Below are positions 27,086-35,380 of a DNA stretch of 64,000 bases, one piece after another. The position numbers and the translations under genes were made by a program. This stretch comes from Cohnella abietis (lineage in GTDB: Bacteria; Bacillota; Bacilli; Paenibacillales; Paenibacillaceae), in NCBI RefSeq assembly GCF_004295585.1, contig NZ_AP019400.1, positions 2,509,501 through 2,573,500 of the forward strand, in the 5' to 3' direction. The notes under the pieces are model-generated. The model ran no database searches. It saw nothing but the letters and a program-made list of their open reading frames with translations, and had not been told where the DNA came from. Position 1 is the first letter of the stretch. Every line of letters starts with the position of its first letter.

Positions 27086-29194
27086 TTGCTTAAACAATTA
27101 CTTTCCGAATTTACATTAAACGATATGAAACTGGAGTATTGGATGCAGCCCTCTTCCCAACAGGTAGGGCTGTTACTGCTGCCTGTTCATTTAGCAGAAA
27201 AAGTAGATGTGGCCAAAGAGTATGCGGTGGACCCTTTGATCCAAGTTAAGCTAATTGGAGATGATTATCCAGGGGGATTCTCGCAGGGGAAAACGATGCG
27301 TAATTCACAATCTGTGCTGGGTTTTAAATATGATAGCCAATATGTGATGGAAGACGAAAAGGGTAAACATATCGTGACCCTCTTAAAAAATGATAGAAAG
27401 CATATTATCGAGCATAAGCTTTCTTATTACCCAGAGTTTGCTGCTTGCGAAGTTGGGACTACGTTTATTAATCAAAATACAGAAGCAGTCCAGCTTGAGA
27501 TGTTATCTAGTTTTTCTATGGGTGGAATGACGCCATTCAGAGCGGGTGATACACCCGCTTCACTAGTTTTGCATCGAATGAGGAGTAAGTGGAGTAATGA
27601 AGGACGTCTAGAGACGTTAGCAATTGAAGACCTTCAGTTGGAGCCATCGTGGGCGAAGTTTGGGGTGCAAAGCGAGCGATTTGGCCAAGTAGGGTCTATG
27701 CCGGTGAGAGGCTACTTTCCTTGGGCCGCTATTGAAGATACGAAAATGAATATCATTTGGGCAGCCCAACTGGCTCATGCTGCCTCTTGGCAGATGGAAG
27801 TTTACCGACGTGATGATGCGATTTGTTTGTCCGGGGGACTTGCAGACAGAGAATTCGGCCATTGGGTTAAGACGTTGAAGCCTAATGAACGGCTTGTTAG
27901 CCCTAAAGCTTATCTTACAGTTGCGGAAGGTCATATAGACCAAGTTGCCCAAAGGCTTACGGCTATTCAGGCCAAAGCCCTTTCGCGAATTCCGGAAGTG
28001 GAGAAGGATTTGCCGATTATATTTAACGAATTTTGCACGACATGGGGAAATCCATCCCATGACAATATTTCGAATATTGCCAAGAAGCTCGAGGGTAAAG
28101 GGATTACTTATTTGGTCATCGATGCGGGCTGGTATATAGAGGAAGGGAAAAGCTGGGAAAGCAATATGGGCGATTGGAATGTCTCTCCACAATTATTCCC
28201 CCAAGGGCTAGAGGCGACTATTCAAGAAATTCGCAAAAACGGCCTTATTCCGGGAATTTGGTTCGAGTTGGAAACCTGTGGACCGCTGGCGGATTCTTAT
28301 GCACGGACAGAACACCTGTTGCATCGGGACGGAATTCCGATTACTTCGGGTGCCCGGCGGTTTTGGGACTTTAAAGATCCCTATGTCGTTGAATATTTAA
28401 CGGAAAAGGTCATTCGTTTTATTCAGAAATACGAGTTCGGTTATCTGAAAATTGATTATAACGAGACCATTGGAATTGGCTGTGATGGTGTTGAATCGAT
28501 GGGAGAAGGCTTGCGACAGCAGATGGAAGCTGTAGAGGCTTTTTTACAAAAGATGCAGAAGGAAATACCGGAGCTTGTCATTGAAAATTGCTCATCCGGA
28601 GGGCACAGATTGGAGCCTTCGATGATGGGGTTAACTTCGATGGCTTCTTTCTCGGATGCGCATGAAGAATTGGAAATCCCGATCATAGCCGCGAATCTTC
28701 ATCGGGCGATCTTACCAAGACAAAGTCAAATATGGGCGGTTCTACGAAAAACAGATTCTCTCCATAGATTGACTTATTCCATGGTAAATACATTTCTAGG
28801 ACGTATGTGCTTGTCTGGGGACATTTATGACCTTGAAGAAGAACAATGGAAGGTTATCGATGAAGGTATTCGTTTTTATAAGAAAATTTCCACAATCATT
28901 AAAGAAGGCTTCAGTTATCGTTACGGACCAACAATTAATAGTTATAGACATCCTGAAGGCTGGCAGGCTGTTATGCGGGTTAGCTCTGACCGATCTCAGG
29001 TTCTCGTTATTTTCCATACCTTCGGAGGTCACTTACCAGAACAGATCGACATTCAATTACCGTTTGATGGGACATACGTCATTGATTCTATTTATTCTGA
29101 AGATCAACAGAGAATCAAGCTCCAAGAAGGCATGCTGGTCTATCATACACAAGGGGAATTCCATGCTGCGGCAGTGTTACTAGCTTCTGTTTGA
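27086..29194 (+). CDS. Alpha-galactosidase, glycoside hydrolase family 36
   Basis: Cytoplasmic enzyme of about 702 aa that releases alpha-linked galactose. An N-terminal beta-sandwich is followed by the TIM barrel (FNEFCTTWGNPSHDNI onward). The nucleophile is D457 in YLKIDYNETIG, and the acid/base is D524 in SFSDAHE after the family motif IENCSSGGHRLEP. A C-terminal beta domain follows. Start TTG 27086 has AGAGGAA upstream; an ATG at 27053 would add 11 residues but sits just after a terminator. It is followed by an unknown TIM-barrel protein and an esterase, probably one operon. Confidence 0.93.
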   Translation: MLKQLLSEFTLNDMKLEYWMQPSSQQVGLLLLPVHLAEKVDVAKEYAVDPLIQVKLIGDDYPGGFSQGKTMRNSQSVLGFKYDSQYVMEDEKGKHIVTLLKNDRKHIIEHKLSYYPEFAACEVGTTFINQNTEAVQLEMLSSFSMGGMTPFRAGDTPASLVLHRMRSKWSNEGRLETLAIEDLQLEPSWAKFGVQSERFGQVGSMPVRGYFPWAAIEDTKMNIIWAAQLAHAASWQMEVYRRDDAICLSGGLADREFGHWVKTLKPNERLVSPKAYLTVAEGHIDQVAQRLTAIQAKALSRIPEVEKDLPIIFNEFCTTWGNPSHDNISNIAKKLEGKGITYLVIDAGWYIEEGKSWESNMGDWNVSPQLFPQGLEATIQEIRKNGLIPGIWFELETCGPLADSYARTEHLLHRDGIPITSGARRFWDFKDPYVVEYLTEKVIRFIQKYEFGYLKIDYNETIGIGCDGVESMGEGLRQQMEAVEAFLQKMQKEIPELVIENCSSGGHRLEPSMMGLTSMASFSDAHEELEIPIIAANLHRAILPRQSQIWAVLRKTDSLHRLTYSMVNTFLGRMCLSGDIYDLEEEQWKVIDEGIRFYKKISTIIKEGFSYRYGPTINSYRHPEGWQAVMRVSSDRSQVLVIFHTFGGHLPEQIDIQLPFDGTYVIDSIYSEDQQRIKLQEGMLVYHTQGEFHAAAVLLASV

Positions 29195-29227
29195 GGCTGA
29201 GAATATAGGAGTGAGAAGGAGAACAAT

Positions 29228-31228
29228 ATGAAACTATCTTTTCGAATTATACCTGCTCGATTTACTAAAGATACTCAATTCAACGAGCTACTGGCTTTTT
29301 TACTTGAACACCGGGAAGCAGTAGGTGAAATTTCACTGTTTACGGAATATTGGCATCACGGCTACTATCCGCTGGAGCAGTTTGAACCCTTCTGTGAAGT
29401 TGTTACGAAGCGGATCGCAACATTGAGAGAGAACGGCTTCTCTAATGTGGGGGTTAATATGCTCTGTACTTTGGGGCATTTTGATGAAGCTTGTAACTGG
29501 CTCCCTTCTTTACCCTATCAAGCGGCTACGGATCACAATGGGATAGAGTCCAAGAGCTGTTTTTGTCCGAATTCACCGCAATTTATGGAATACATCAAGC
29601 GCAAATATGAGCTGCTTGCGCAAACAAAACCGGACTTCATTTGGGTGGATGATGATGTTCGGATGCACTCTCACGGGGTGGAATATACTTGTTTTTGTCC
29701 GATTTGTATCGATAAGTTTAATCATACGAATGGCACGAATATTGACAGACAGCTTTTAGTGGAACAATTGAATCAGCCAGACGGAGCTCATTATCGTGAG
29801 CAATGGATTGAACAAAATACAACGGTAGTTGAGCAGCTTCTGGAACACATCGCAGCATCCGTTCATCGTGTAGATGATCAAATTGAACTGGGTTTCATGA
29901 CAGTATCCCAAGTGTATGCTAGTTACTCCGGTCCAGATTACGAGAGATGGCTGAGGGCGTTGAAGGCGACAAAGGCTCGACCGGGTGGGGGATTCTATGA
30001 CGATAGAGAGCCATTAAGCCTCATTCAGAAAATACTGGAAACTAGCCGCCAAACCGTAAGCTTTCCGCGGGAAATTCGGGATCTGCAATATGAATTCGAA
30101 AATTTCCCTTTTCAAAGGCTGAGTAAATCGATTCATTTTGGCTTATTGGAGTGTACGGCTGCCCTCGCTACAGGTCTAAATGGGATTGCCTTCGATTTAT
30201 TAAAGCAGGAAGAAGGAACGCTAGAGGATTATCACGATTGGATGATAGGTATTCAGAAAATGAAACCAATGTGGTCCGCTATGGCTGAGAATGCCGGAGA
30301 TTATGTGGGTAGAGGTCTGTATCCTGCATTTTCGGCTCAGTTTGATGCGAAACGAAAAGTACAGCAGGAGGGCAATTGGTTCAAGCCTGATAATGGCGAC
30401 GTGTTAAAGGTTTATTCATTAAGCGAACTTGGAATTCCCCTCTCAATGGATGCGAATCATGCCTGCGGAACGATTCTAACCGGGAAGATGGCAGAAGGCT
30501 TTACAACGGAGGAACTGCGGAGCATGCTGGCTGGGGGCTTGCTTATTGACGGCCGTTCGCTGCAGGTTTTATGGGAGAGAGGGCTTGGGCATCTTTGCGG
30601 AGTTTCGATTCGAGAAACCTATGATAACGGGGTATACGAGCAATTTACGGATGAAGGATTCAATGGGCGTCATTCAGGGGAAAGAAGAGACGCTAGAATT
30701 GCATTCTGGAAAGACCTGGCGTATGTAGTTGAGCCGCTAAACCCCGAGGTGCGGATCATCAGTCGTCTCCTTAACTTTGTTGGAGAGGATCTGGGACCGA
30801 CGTTCACGTTGTTTGAAAATGAGCTCGGCGGAAGAGTAGCTGTTCATGGATATGCTCCTTGGAAACATATTCATTCGGGTGTCAAGAGAGAGCAGCTCAT
30901 GAAGGTCTGTGATTGGCTCACTAAAGGGATTCTTCCTGTAATCATTCGAAAGCTAGGTAAAGTTGTCCCTCTTATTCAATCCACACCGGATGGCAGTGGA
31001 TATTCTCTCATGCTAATTAATGCCACTATGGACCCGACAGGTGAATTTGATGTCGAGGTTAGAACGAGTCATACCCATTGGTCTAGATTAGCAGAAGATG
31101 GGGTTTATACGCCTTTGACTAATGGACGAGTTAAGAATGAGAAGGATGTAACTATCATTACGGTAGATAGCATTGGACCTTGGGAATATATCATATTGTC
31201 AACCCAGATGGAGAGCGAGAGGTTATGA
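29228..31228 (+). CDS. Uncharacterised TIM-barrel protein, GH42-like
   Basis: Protein of 666 aa with no signal peptide. I cannot name the family. The first 350 residues look like a barrel glycosidase of the GH42/GH-A kind: FTEYWHHGYYPLEQ, PDFIWVDDDVRMHSHG, LGFMTVSQVYASY and QYEFENFPFQR, with Asp and Glu at strand ends. Five cysteines (C111, C113, C155, C157, C160; CFCP and CFCPIC) could bind zinc, as in some GH42 enzymes. The remainder resembles a GH42 trimerisation domain plus a beta domain. It lies between GH36 and the esterase with a 4-base overlap to the latter, so a role on the same galactoside is inferred. Confidence 0.6.
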   Translation: MKLSFRIIPARFTKDTQFNELLAFLLEHREAVGEISLFTEYWHHGYYPLEQFEPFCEVVTKRIATLRENGFSNVGVNMLCTLGHFDEACNWLPSLPYQAATDHNGIESKSCFCPNSPQFMEYIKRKYELLAQTKPDFIWVDDDVRMHSHGVEYTCFCPICIDKFNHTNGTNIDRQLLVEQLNQPDGAHYREQWIEQNTTVVEQLLEHIAASVHRVDDQIELGFMTVSQVYASYSGPDYERWLRALKATKARPGGGFYDDREPLSLIQKILETSRQTVSFPREIRDLQYEFENFPFQRLSKSIHFGLLECTAALATGLNGIAFDLLKQEEGTLEDYHDWMIGIQKMKPMWSAMAENAGDYVGRGLYPAFSAQFDAKRKVQQEGNWFKPDNGDVLKVYSLSELGIPLSMDANHACGTILTGKMAEGFTTEELRSMLAGGLLIDGRSLQVLWERGLGHLCGVSIRETYDNGVYEQFTDEGFNGRHSGERRDARIAFWKDLAYVVEPLNPEVRIISRLLNFVGEDLGPTFTLFENELGGRVAVHGYAPWKHIHSGVKREQLMKVCDWLTKGILPVIIRKLGKVVPLIQSTPDGSGYSLMLINATMDPTGEFDVEVRTSHTHWSRLAEDGVYTPLTNGRVKNEKDVTIITVDSIGPWEYIILSTQMESERL

Positions 31229-32703
31229 ATAAGCCGCTGCGGCTAGACCCGCTTTTTAATGATCATATGGTTATTCAAAGGGATAAGCCCTTTTTTGTTT
31301 GGGGAACAGGCCTTGATGGGATAAGGGTGACAGTGACTTGCCGTAGTGTAAGTGCCGCCGTTGAAATTCATGAGGGCCAATGGAGAGTAGCTTTTCCAGC
31401 TATGGGAGTAGGAGAGCCCAGTGAATTAATCGTGCAATCGGAGGGAATTACCCTTACTCTGGTGGATGTTGTATTCGGAGATGTCTGGCTAGCAGGAGGG
31501 CAATCTAATATGGAGTGGCCTTTGAGTAAAAGTACTGATGGACAGTCTGTCATAGAAGCTGCGAACTTACCATTGCTGCGATATTATGATGTGCCAAAGG
31601 TTGCTTTTGAGGAAGCAGGGATTAATTATAAGGGCAAATGGAAGAGGCTTACTCCAGAAAATGCAGGAGGATTATCTGCCGTTGCTTACTATTATGCACG
31701 AGAGCTTATCGCTTCTGAAAATGTTCCAATCGGGATTATCGGCTGCAATTGGGGGGCGACCTCCGCTTCTTGCTGGATTGATAAAGAGGTATTGAAGTCT
31801 GATCCGGAGCTTTCTATGTATCCAAAGGAATTCGAGGAACAGATGCAGGGCTTTAATTGGCAAGAATTTATTCAAGAAAATAAGGAATATGTAGAAGCGA
31901 TTAGCCAATTTAATAAAAGGATCGAGTTAGGGTTTGAAGGAGAAGAGCGTGGGCCTTTCCCTTGGCCAGCTCCATTAAATCCGCATAGCTTTGCGCGACC
32001 TAGTGGTTTGTATGAAACGATGCTTCGTAAAGTATTCTCTTATAGGATTAAAGGTGTTATCTATTATCAGGGTGAAAGTGATGTAAACCACCCAGAATTA
32101 TATAGTCAATTGCTAGAAGCTCTCATCTTAGATTGGCGTAGGCAATGGCAGGATAAAGAGCTCCCTTTTTTCTTCGTACAGCTACCGATTTATGCTTACA
32201 ATAATAATCCAGCGGGCGAAGAATGGCCCTTGATTAGAGAAGCGCAGCAGCTTGTAGCTGAGAGGGTTCCTTATACGGGGATGGCTGTATTATTAGATTG
32301 CGGAGAAGCCGCAGACATTCATCCTGCAGATAAAAAGCCTGTTGGTGAGCGTTTAGCTTTATTAGCACTGGATAAAGTATATGGCAGAACGGTTAAGAGC
32401 TCGGGACCTGTGTTTAGTTCGTGTAGCACCGAGCAGGGTCAAGTATTTATCCACTTTGCTCATGCAGAAGCGGGCTTAATCATTCGAGCTGGAGATCAAG
32501 TAGCCGGGTTCGAGGTAGCAGCTGAGGATGGCGAATTTATATCGGCAACAGCTGAAATTAGTGGGAATACAGTTAAGGTTAGTCATGTCGAGGTTCCCTC
32601 TCCGCGTTATGTCCGGTACGGCTGGGCAAATGTCACTGATGCCAATTTGTTAGGAGTAGATGGTCTGCCGGCTGCTCCGTTTCTTAAAGCTTGCCCGACC
32701 TAA
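31225..32703 (+). CDS. Sialate O-acetylesterase-like (SASA) protein
   Basis: Esterase of about 492 aa of the SGNH-like family that removes acetyl groups from sugars. The block around the nucleophile reads VWLAGGQSNMEWPL, with the oxyanion/Gly region YYQGESDVNHPELY and a likely Asp-His pair in AADIHPADKKPVGERLA. No signal peptide is visible, so it acts on imported acetylated glycans. ATG 31225 overlaps the previous stop (ATGA) and has GAGAGG upstream; the longer start at 31180 lies inside the preceding gene. Together with GH36 and GH38 it fits degradation of an acetylated manno/galacto-oligosaccharide. Confidence 0.88.
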   Translation: MNKPLRLDPLFNDHMVIQRDKPFFVWGTGLDGIRVTVTCRSVSAAVEIHEGQWRVAFPAMGVGEPSELIVQSEGITLTLVDVVFGDVWLAGGQSNMEWPLSKSTDGQSVIEAANLPLLRYYDVPKVAFEEAGINYKGKWKRLTPENAGGLSAVAYYYARELIASENVPIGIIGCNWGATSASCWIDKEVLKSDPELSMYPKEFEEQMQGFNWQEFIQENKEYVEAISQFNKRIELGFEGEERGPFPWPAPLNPHSFARPSGLYETMLRKVFSYRIKGVIYYQGESDVNHPELYSQLLEALILDWRRQWQDKELPFFFVQLPIYAYNNNPAGEEWPLIREAQQLVAERVPYTGMAVLLDCGEAADIHPADKKPVGERLALLALDKVYGRTVKSSGPVFSSCSTEQGQVFIHFAHAEAGLIIRAGDQVAGFEVAAEDGEFISATAEISGNTVKVSHVEVPSPRYVRYGWANVTDANLLGVDGLPAAPFLKACPT

Positions 32704-32718
32704 TAGAGATTTCGCTTA

Positions 32719-32769
32719 AGCAAAGAAACTACCCAACAGGTCAACTGACCACTGGGTAGTTTCTTTGCT
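32719..32769. terminator. Strong terminator hairpin
   Basis: A perfect 17-bp stem (AGCAAAGAAACTACCCA and complement) with an internal GGTCA/TGACC stem, 15 bases after the esterase stop. Ends the glycan island. Confidence 0.88.
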
Positions 32770-32862
32770 TTCCTCGCGACGCTTCAGGAGCTTTTTGCAT
32801 GGTTGGGATTTGTAATGTGTTATCCTTCCAAAACCATCTGAATTATGCGGACATGATAGTTG

Positions 32863-32885
32863 TGAGAATCATTTTCAGTTATAAT
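32863..32885 (+). promoter_or_regulatory. Fur box and -10 upstream of AraC gene
   Basis: TGAGAATCATTTTCA (32863-32877) matches the 7-1-7 Fur consensus TGATAATnATTATCA with two changes. TATAAT follows at 32880-32885. Fur bound here would block the promoter when iron is replete. Confidence 0.7.
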
Positions 32886-32938
32886 GAAATTCAGTCTTAT
32901 ATGGATACATAACACTCAAGTATCAGGAAGTGATTAGT

Positions 32939-34894
32939 ATGATTTGGAATGATCATCTATTGCTGTGGAACGAAGCCAGCGTCAAGCTGCTCGATATTAG
33001 ACATCAGAAATTGGCTAAAGGAGACGAGCTTCGCGATTACAAGCTGCCCTCCAGCGCTTTTCTGTGGATGACGCGTGGACGTGGGCGGGTGATGCTGAAC
33101 GGAAACGGTTATACCATCAATGGTTTTCATGTGCTTCATGGCGGTAAAGGTATGAGTCTAGATGTATTCTCATCTGAGGATAATTTCGAATATTATCTTA
33201 TTTTGTACAAGGCTCTGCTTGCTGTTCCTGGCAACCGTTATCTGCATCGACTGCTAAAGCAAGGCAACCCTTTTCGCATTCAATATGGATTCGTCCCTAA
33301 TGATCCGCTTGCCCTTCATATGAAATTTCAGATGATGGAACAAAGATGGAGAAAGCTTACTCCGATAGATAAGCTATATGCGAAAGGTGTTCTCTATCAA
33401 TTTGCATCCGAATTGTTTGGTCAGATGGCAACGCAGAAGGCTGGAACGATGAGAATTGACCTTGTGTCCCAAGCTATGCGCTACATAGAGGATAGCTATT
33501 CGGAGCCGATTACGGTTGAAGGGATTGCTGGCCTGCTAGGCTGTAGCTCTAGCTTCTTGTCCCGTTTGTTCAAAAAGCAGCTAGGAACGACGCCTATTGA
33601 ATATTTGACCGGAATCCGGATCGCACACGCTAGTAGGCTTTTAACTGAGACAAAGGCGAATCTGCAAGAGATTACGTCAAGCGTAGGATATTTGGATGTC
33701 TACTATTTTAGTCGCGTGTTCAAAAAACAGACCGGATTGCCTCCACTACGCTTCAGATCACTGGCAACGGAGAAATCAGTTCAGAAAAGTCCATTTATTC
33801 GTTCAGACGAAGCCATTGTCCCTCGCAAAGGTCACAGATATAATGATAATGATTCTCATCATGGACCAGAGGGAGATTTAACGATGATTAAAGATTTAAA
33901 ACTGTCGGTAGGCACAGTGATGCTGCTCTGCATGACTTTGCTATTTAGTGGCTGTACAACTTCAACAGGTTCGACTGAACCATCTGTAACGGCTGGGCTA
34001 TCAACGACTGTCGCACAGAACCAACTGCAGACAAAGCTAGTTAAGCATATGATGGGAGAAAGCGAAATTCCAATCAACCCACAGCGTATAGCCGTGAATG
34101 GGCTAGAAGACATTATGCTGGCACTTGATGCTCCAATGGTTCATGCCCAGTCTATGAAGGGACAATACCTGTACGATGTTTTACAAGAAAAAAAGATTAC
34201 GTCCGTGTATACGCCAGGCAGTTTAAATTATGAGTCCATTCTTGACTCCAAGCCTGATTTAATTGTTGCCAATCTCTTGCCCTCAGACAAAGAGTCATAT
34301 GAGCAGCTAAGCAAAATCGCTCCAACTATCGTTTATGATCGGAGCGACTGGAAAAGCTCCATAGTCGCTATCGGCAAGGCAATTAACCGCGAAGATCAGG
34401 CAGCTTCTGTCATCCAAGCCTACGATGAAAAGCTAAGTAAGGCCAAAGCGGCTATTATTGAAAAAATTGGGGCAGATCGAACTATTGCCTTTATTCGACC
34501 GTCGAGCAAGGATGTACAGCTATTTTTCCCGGCATTTTCCTATTCGAGCATCGCTTACAAGGATTTAGGCATGACATTGGATCCCGTTCTGGCGAAATTC
34601 CGTGAAAAAGAAGAAGAAGGAAGCTGGGGCATTGAAGCATCGCTTGAAACGCTGCCCAGCTTGAGTGCAGACTATTTATTCGTAACTGCAGGCGGATCTT
34701 TCGACTCGGAGGATGAAGCAAAGGCTGCTCTTGAAGAGCTGACCGGAGTAGAAACTCTAAAGGTTTGGAACCAAATTCCCGCAGTTAAGCAAGGTCATGC
34801 TTACAAAATGTCAGCCCGACACTGGATGCTGAACGGACCTACCGCAGATAAAATGAAAATCGACGATGTTCTCGCTGCCTTCCATTTACAATAA
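32939..34894 (+). CDS. AraC-type regulator fused in frame to siderophore-binding protein
   Basis: The open frame is 651 aa with no stop. Residues about 1-280 form an AraC-family activator: an N-terminal sensing region, then two helix-turn-helix motifs (about 175-275; GIAGLLGCSSSFLSRLFKK, VGYLDVYYFSRVFKK). After about 35 unconserved residues comes a complete lipoprotein (own signal peptide and lipobox) with a ferric-siderophore-binding domain. B. subtilis Btr joins an AraC domain to such a binding domain, but without a signal peptide. Here the joint contains a promoter, a Fur box and an RBS, so the parts are probably made separately, at least from the second promoter. ATG 32939 has AGGAAG 8 bases upstream. 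Confidence 0.75.
   Translation: MIWNDHLLLWNEASVKLLDIRHQKLAKGDELRDYKLPSSAFLWMTRGRGRVMLNGNGYTINGFHVLHGGKGMSLDVFSSEDNFEYYLILYKALLAVPGNRYLHRLLKQGNPFRIQYGFVPNDPLALHMKFQMMEQRWRKLTPIDKLYAKGVLYQFASELFGQMATQKAGTMRIDLVSQAMRYIEDSYSEPITVEGIAGLLGCSSSFLSRLFKKQLGTTPIEYLTGIRIAHASRLLTETKANLQEITSSVGYLDVYYFSRVFKKQTGLPPLRFRSLATEKSVQKSPFIRSDEAIVPRKGHRYNDNDSHHGPEGDLTMIKDLKLSVGTVMLLCMTLLFSGCTTSTGSTEPSVTAGLSTTVAQNQLQTKLVKHMMGESEIPINPQRIAVNGLEDIMLALDAPMVHAQSMKGQYLYDVLQEKKITSVYTPGSLNYESILDSKPDLIVANLLPSDKESYEQLSKIAPTIVYDRSDWKSSIVAIGKAINREDQAASVIQAYDEKLSKAKAAIIEKIGADRTIAFIRPSSKDVQLFFPAFSYSSIAYKDLGMTLDPVLAKFREKEEEGSWGIEASLETLPSLSADYLFVTAGGSFDSEDEAKAALEELTGVETLKVWNQIPAVKQGHAYKMSARHWMLNGPTADKMKIDDVLAAFHLQ
33816..33858 (+). 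promoter_or_regulatory. Internal Fur-controlled promoter
   Basis: Inside the long frame: -35 TTGTCC (33816-33821), 17-base spacer, -10 TATAAT (33839-33844), and TGATAATGATTCTCA (33844-33858), one change from the Fur consensus and overlapping the start-site region. The RBS (AGAGGGAG) and ATG 33884 follow. This supports independent iron-regulated expression of the lipoprotein. Confidence 0.78.
33884..34894 (+). CDS. Iron-siderophore ABC transporter substrate-binding lipoprotein (internal start)
   Basis: Alternative, and probably the main, product of the 3' half of the frame: 336 aa from ATG 33884, with AGAGGGAG 8 bases upstream. It has a classic lipoprotein signal with lipobox LFSGC (C24). The mature part is a periplasmic-binding type 2 domain (NPQRIAVNGLEDIMLALDAP, SKPDLIVANLLPSD, ADYLFVTAGGSF) as in FhuD/FeuA-type proteins that bind ferric siderophores outside the membrane. 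No permease or ATPase gene is next to it, so it would use transport subunits encoded elsewhere. Confidence 0.8.
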   Translation: MIKDLKLSVGTVMLLCMTLLFSGCTTSTGSTEPSVTAGLSTTVAQNQLQTKLVKHMMGESEIPINPQRIAVNGLEDIMLALDAPMVHAQSMKGQYLYDVLQEKKITSVYTPGSLNYESILDSKPDLIVANLLPSDKESYEQLSKIAPTIVYDRSDWKSSIVAIGKAINREDQAASVIQAYDEKLSKAKAAIIEKIGADRTIAFIRPSSKDVQLFFPAFSYSSIAYKDLGMTLDPVLAKFREKEEEGSWGIEASLETLPSLSADYLFVTAGGSFDSEDEAKAALEELTGVETLKVWNQIPAVKQGHAYKMSARHWMLNGPTADKMKIDDVLAAFHLQ

Positions 34895-34904
34895 TATGTA
34901 GAAT

Positions 34905-34939
34905 ACTGGACAAGGGGAAGTTTCTCCCCCTTGTCCAGT
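34905..34939 (+). terminator. Rho-independent terminator
   Basis: A perfect 13-bp stem (ACTGGACAAGGGG and complement), 9-base loop, then G and TTTT. It begins 10 bases after the lipoprotein stop. Confidence 0.88.
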
Positions 34940-35236
34940 GTTTTCCTTCCCCTTACCCACTCCTGCCTTTCCCAAACTTGCAAAAGCCCAGTAGAATTAA
35001 GAGAACGACTTCAGTATTTAGTAGGCACACGCTTGTATGAGAATCTGAGACAAGATCAATCTGATAAGAATGATGAAAGGCTATAAATTGAAATAGCTCG
35101 CACACTCGCCAAGTAAAGCAGAGCGTCCAAAATAACGTTTACAAATGATGGGGAATGCCTGAGACTTTCGAATGAGCGCTTTGAATCCGATACTTAAATA
35201 ACTCTTTTCGTTTTTTCCTTATTATGATACATTTAA
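34940..35236. other. Intergenic region without a clear gene
   Basis: About 300 bases with no convincing gene. A 32-codon open stretch at about 34991-35086 (VELRERLQYLVGTRLYENLRQD...) reads like the tail of a real protein but has no start or RBS, so it may be a decayed fragment. The remainder is AT-rich and holds nothing else I can support. Confidence 0.3.
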
Positions 35237-35269
35237 ATGAAACCAATGTTTTTATATATGAAACCATTG
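35237..35269 (+). promoter_or_regulatory. Direct repeats upstream of IclR gene
   Basis: ATGAAACCAATG (35237-35248) and ATGAAACCATTG (35258-35269), one mismatch, spaced 21 bases (two helical turns). Their TGAAA half resembles sites of KdgR-type IclR proteins. They probably bind the IclR regulator at 35381 itself. Confidence 0.45.
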
Positions 35270-35380
35270 AATTTAGTTAAGTAAGCTTGTGCGGGAGGCC
35301 CGTACCATCGTCGCCAATCAATCATGATGGGAGAAGGATGATATTTATAATGCCAATTAAAAGTTGGAAAGGAGACTCTC

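Noticed and set aside
32939..34894. Simple call as a Btr-type fused regulator
   Set aside because: A complete signal peptide with lipobox, internal promoter, Fur box and RBS at the joint make a single cytoplasmic fusion unlikely as the only product; kept as two overlapping calls.
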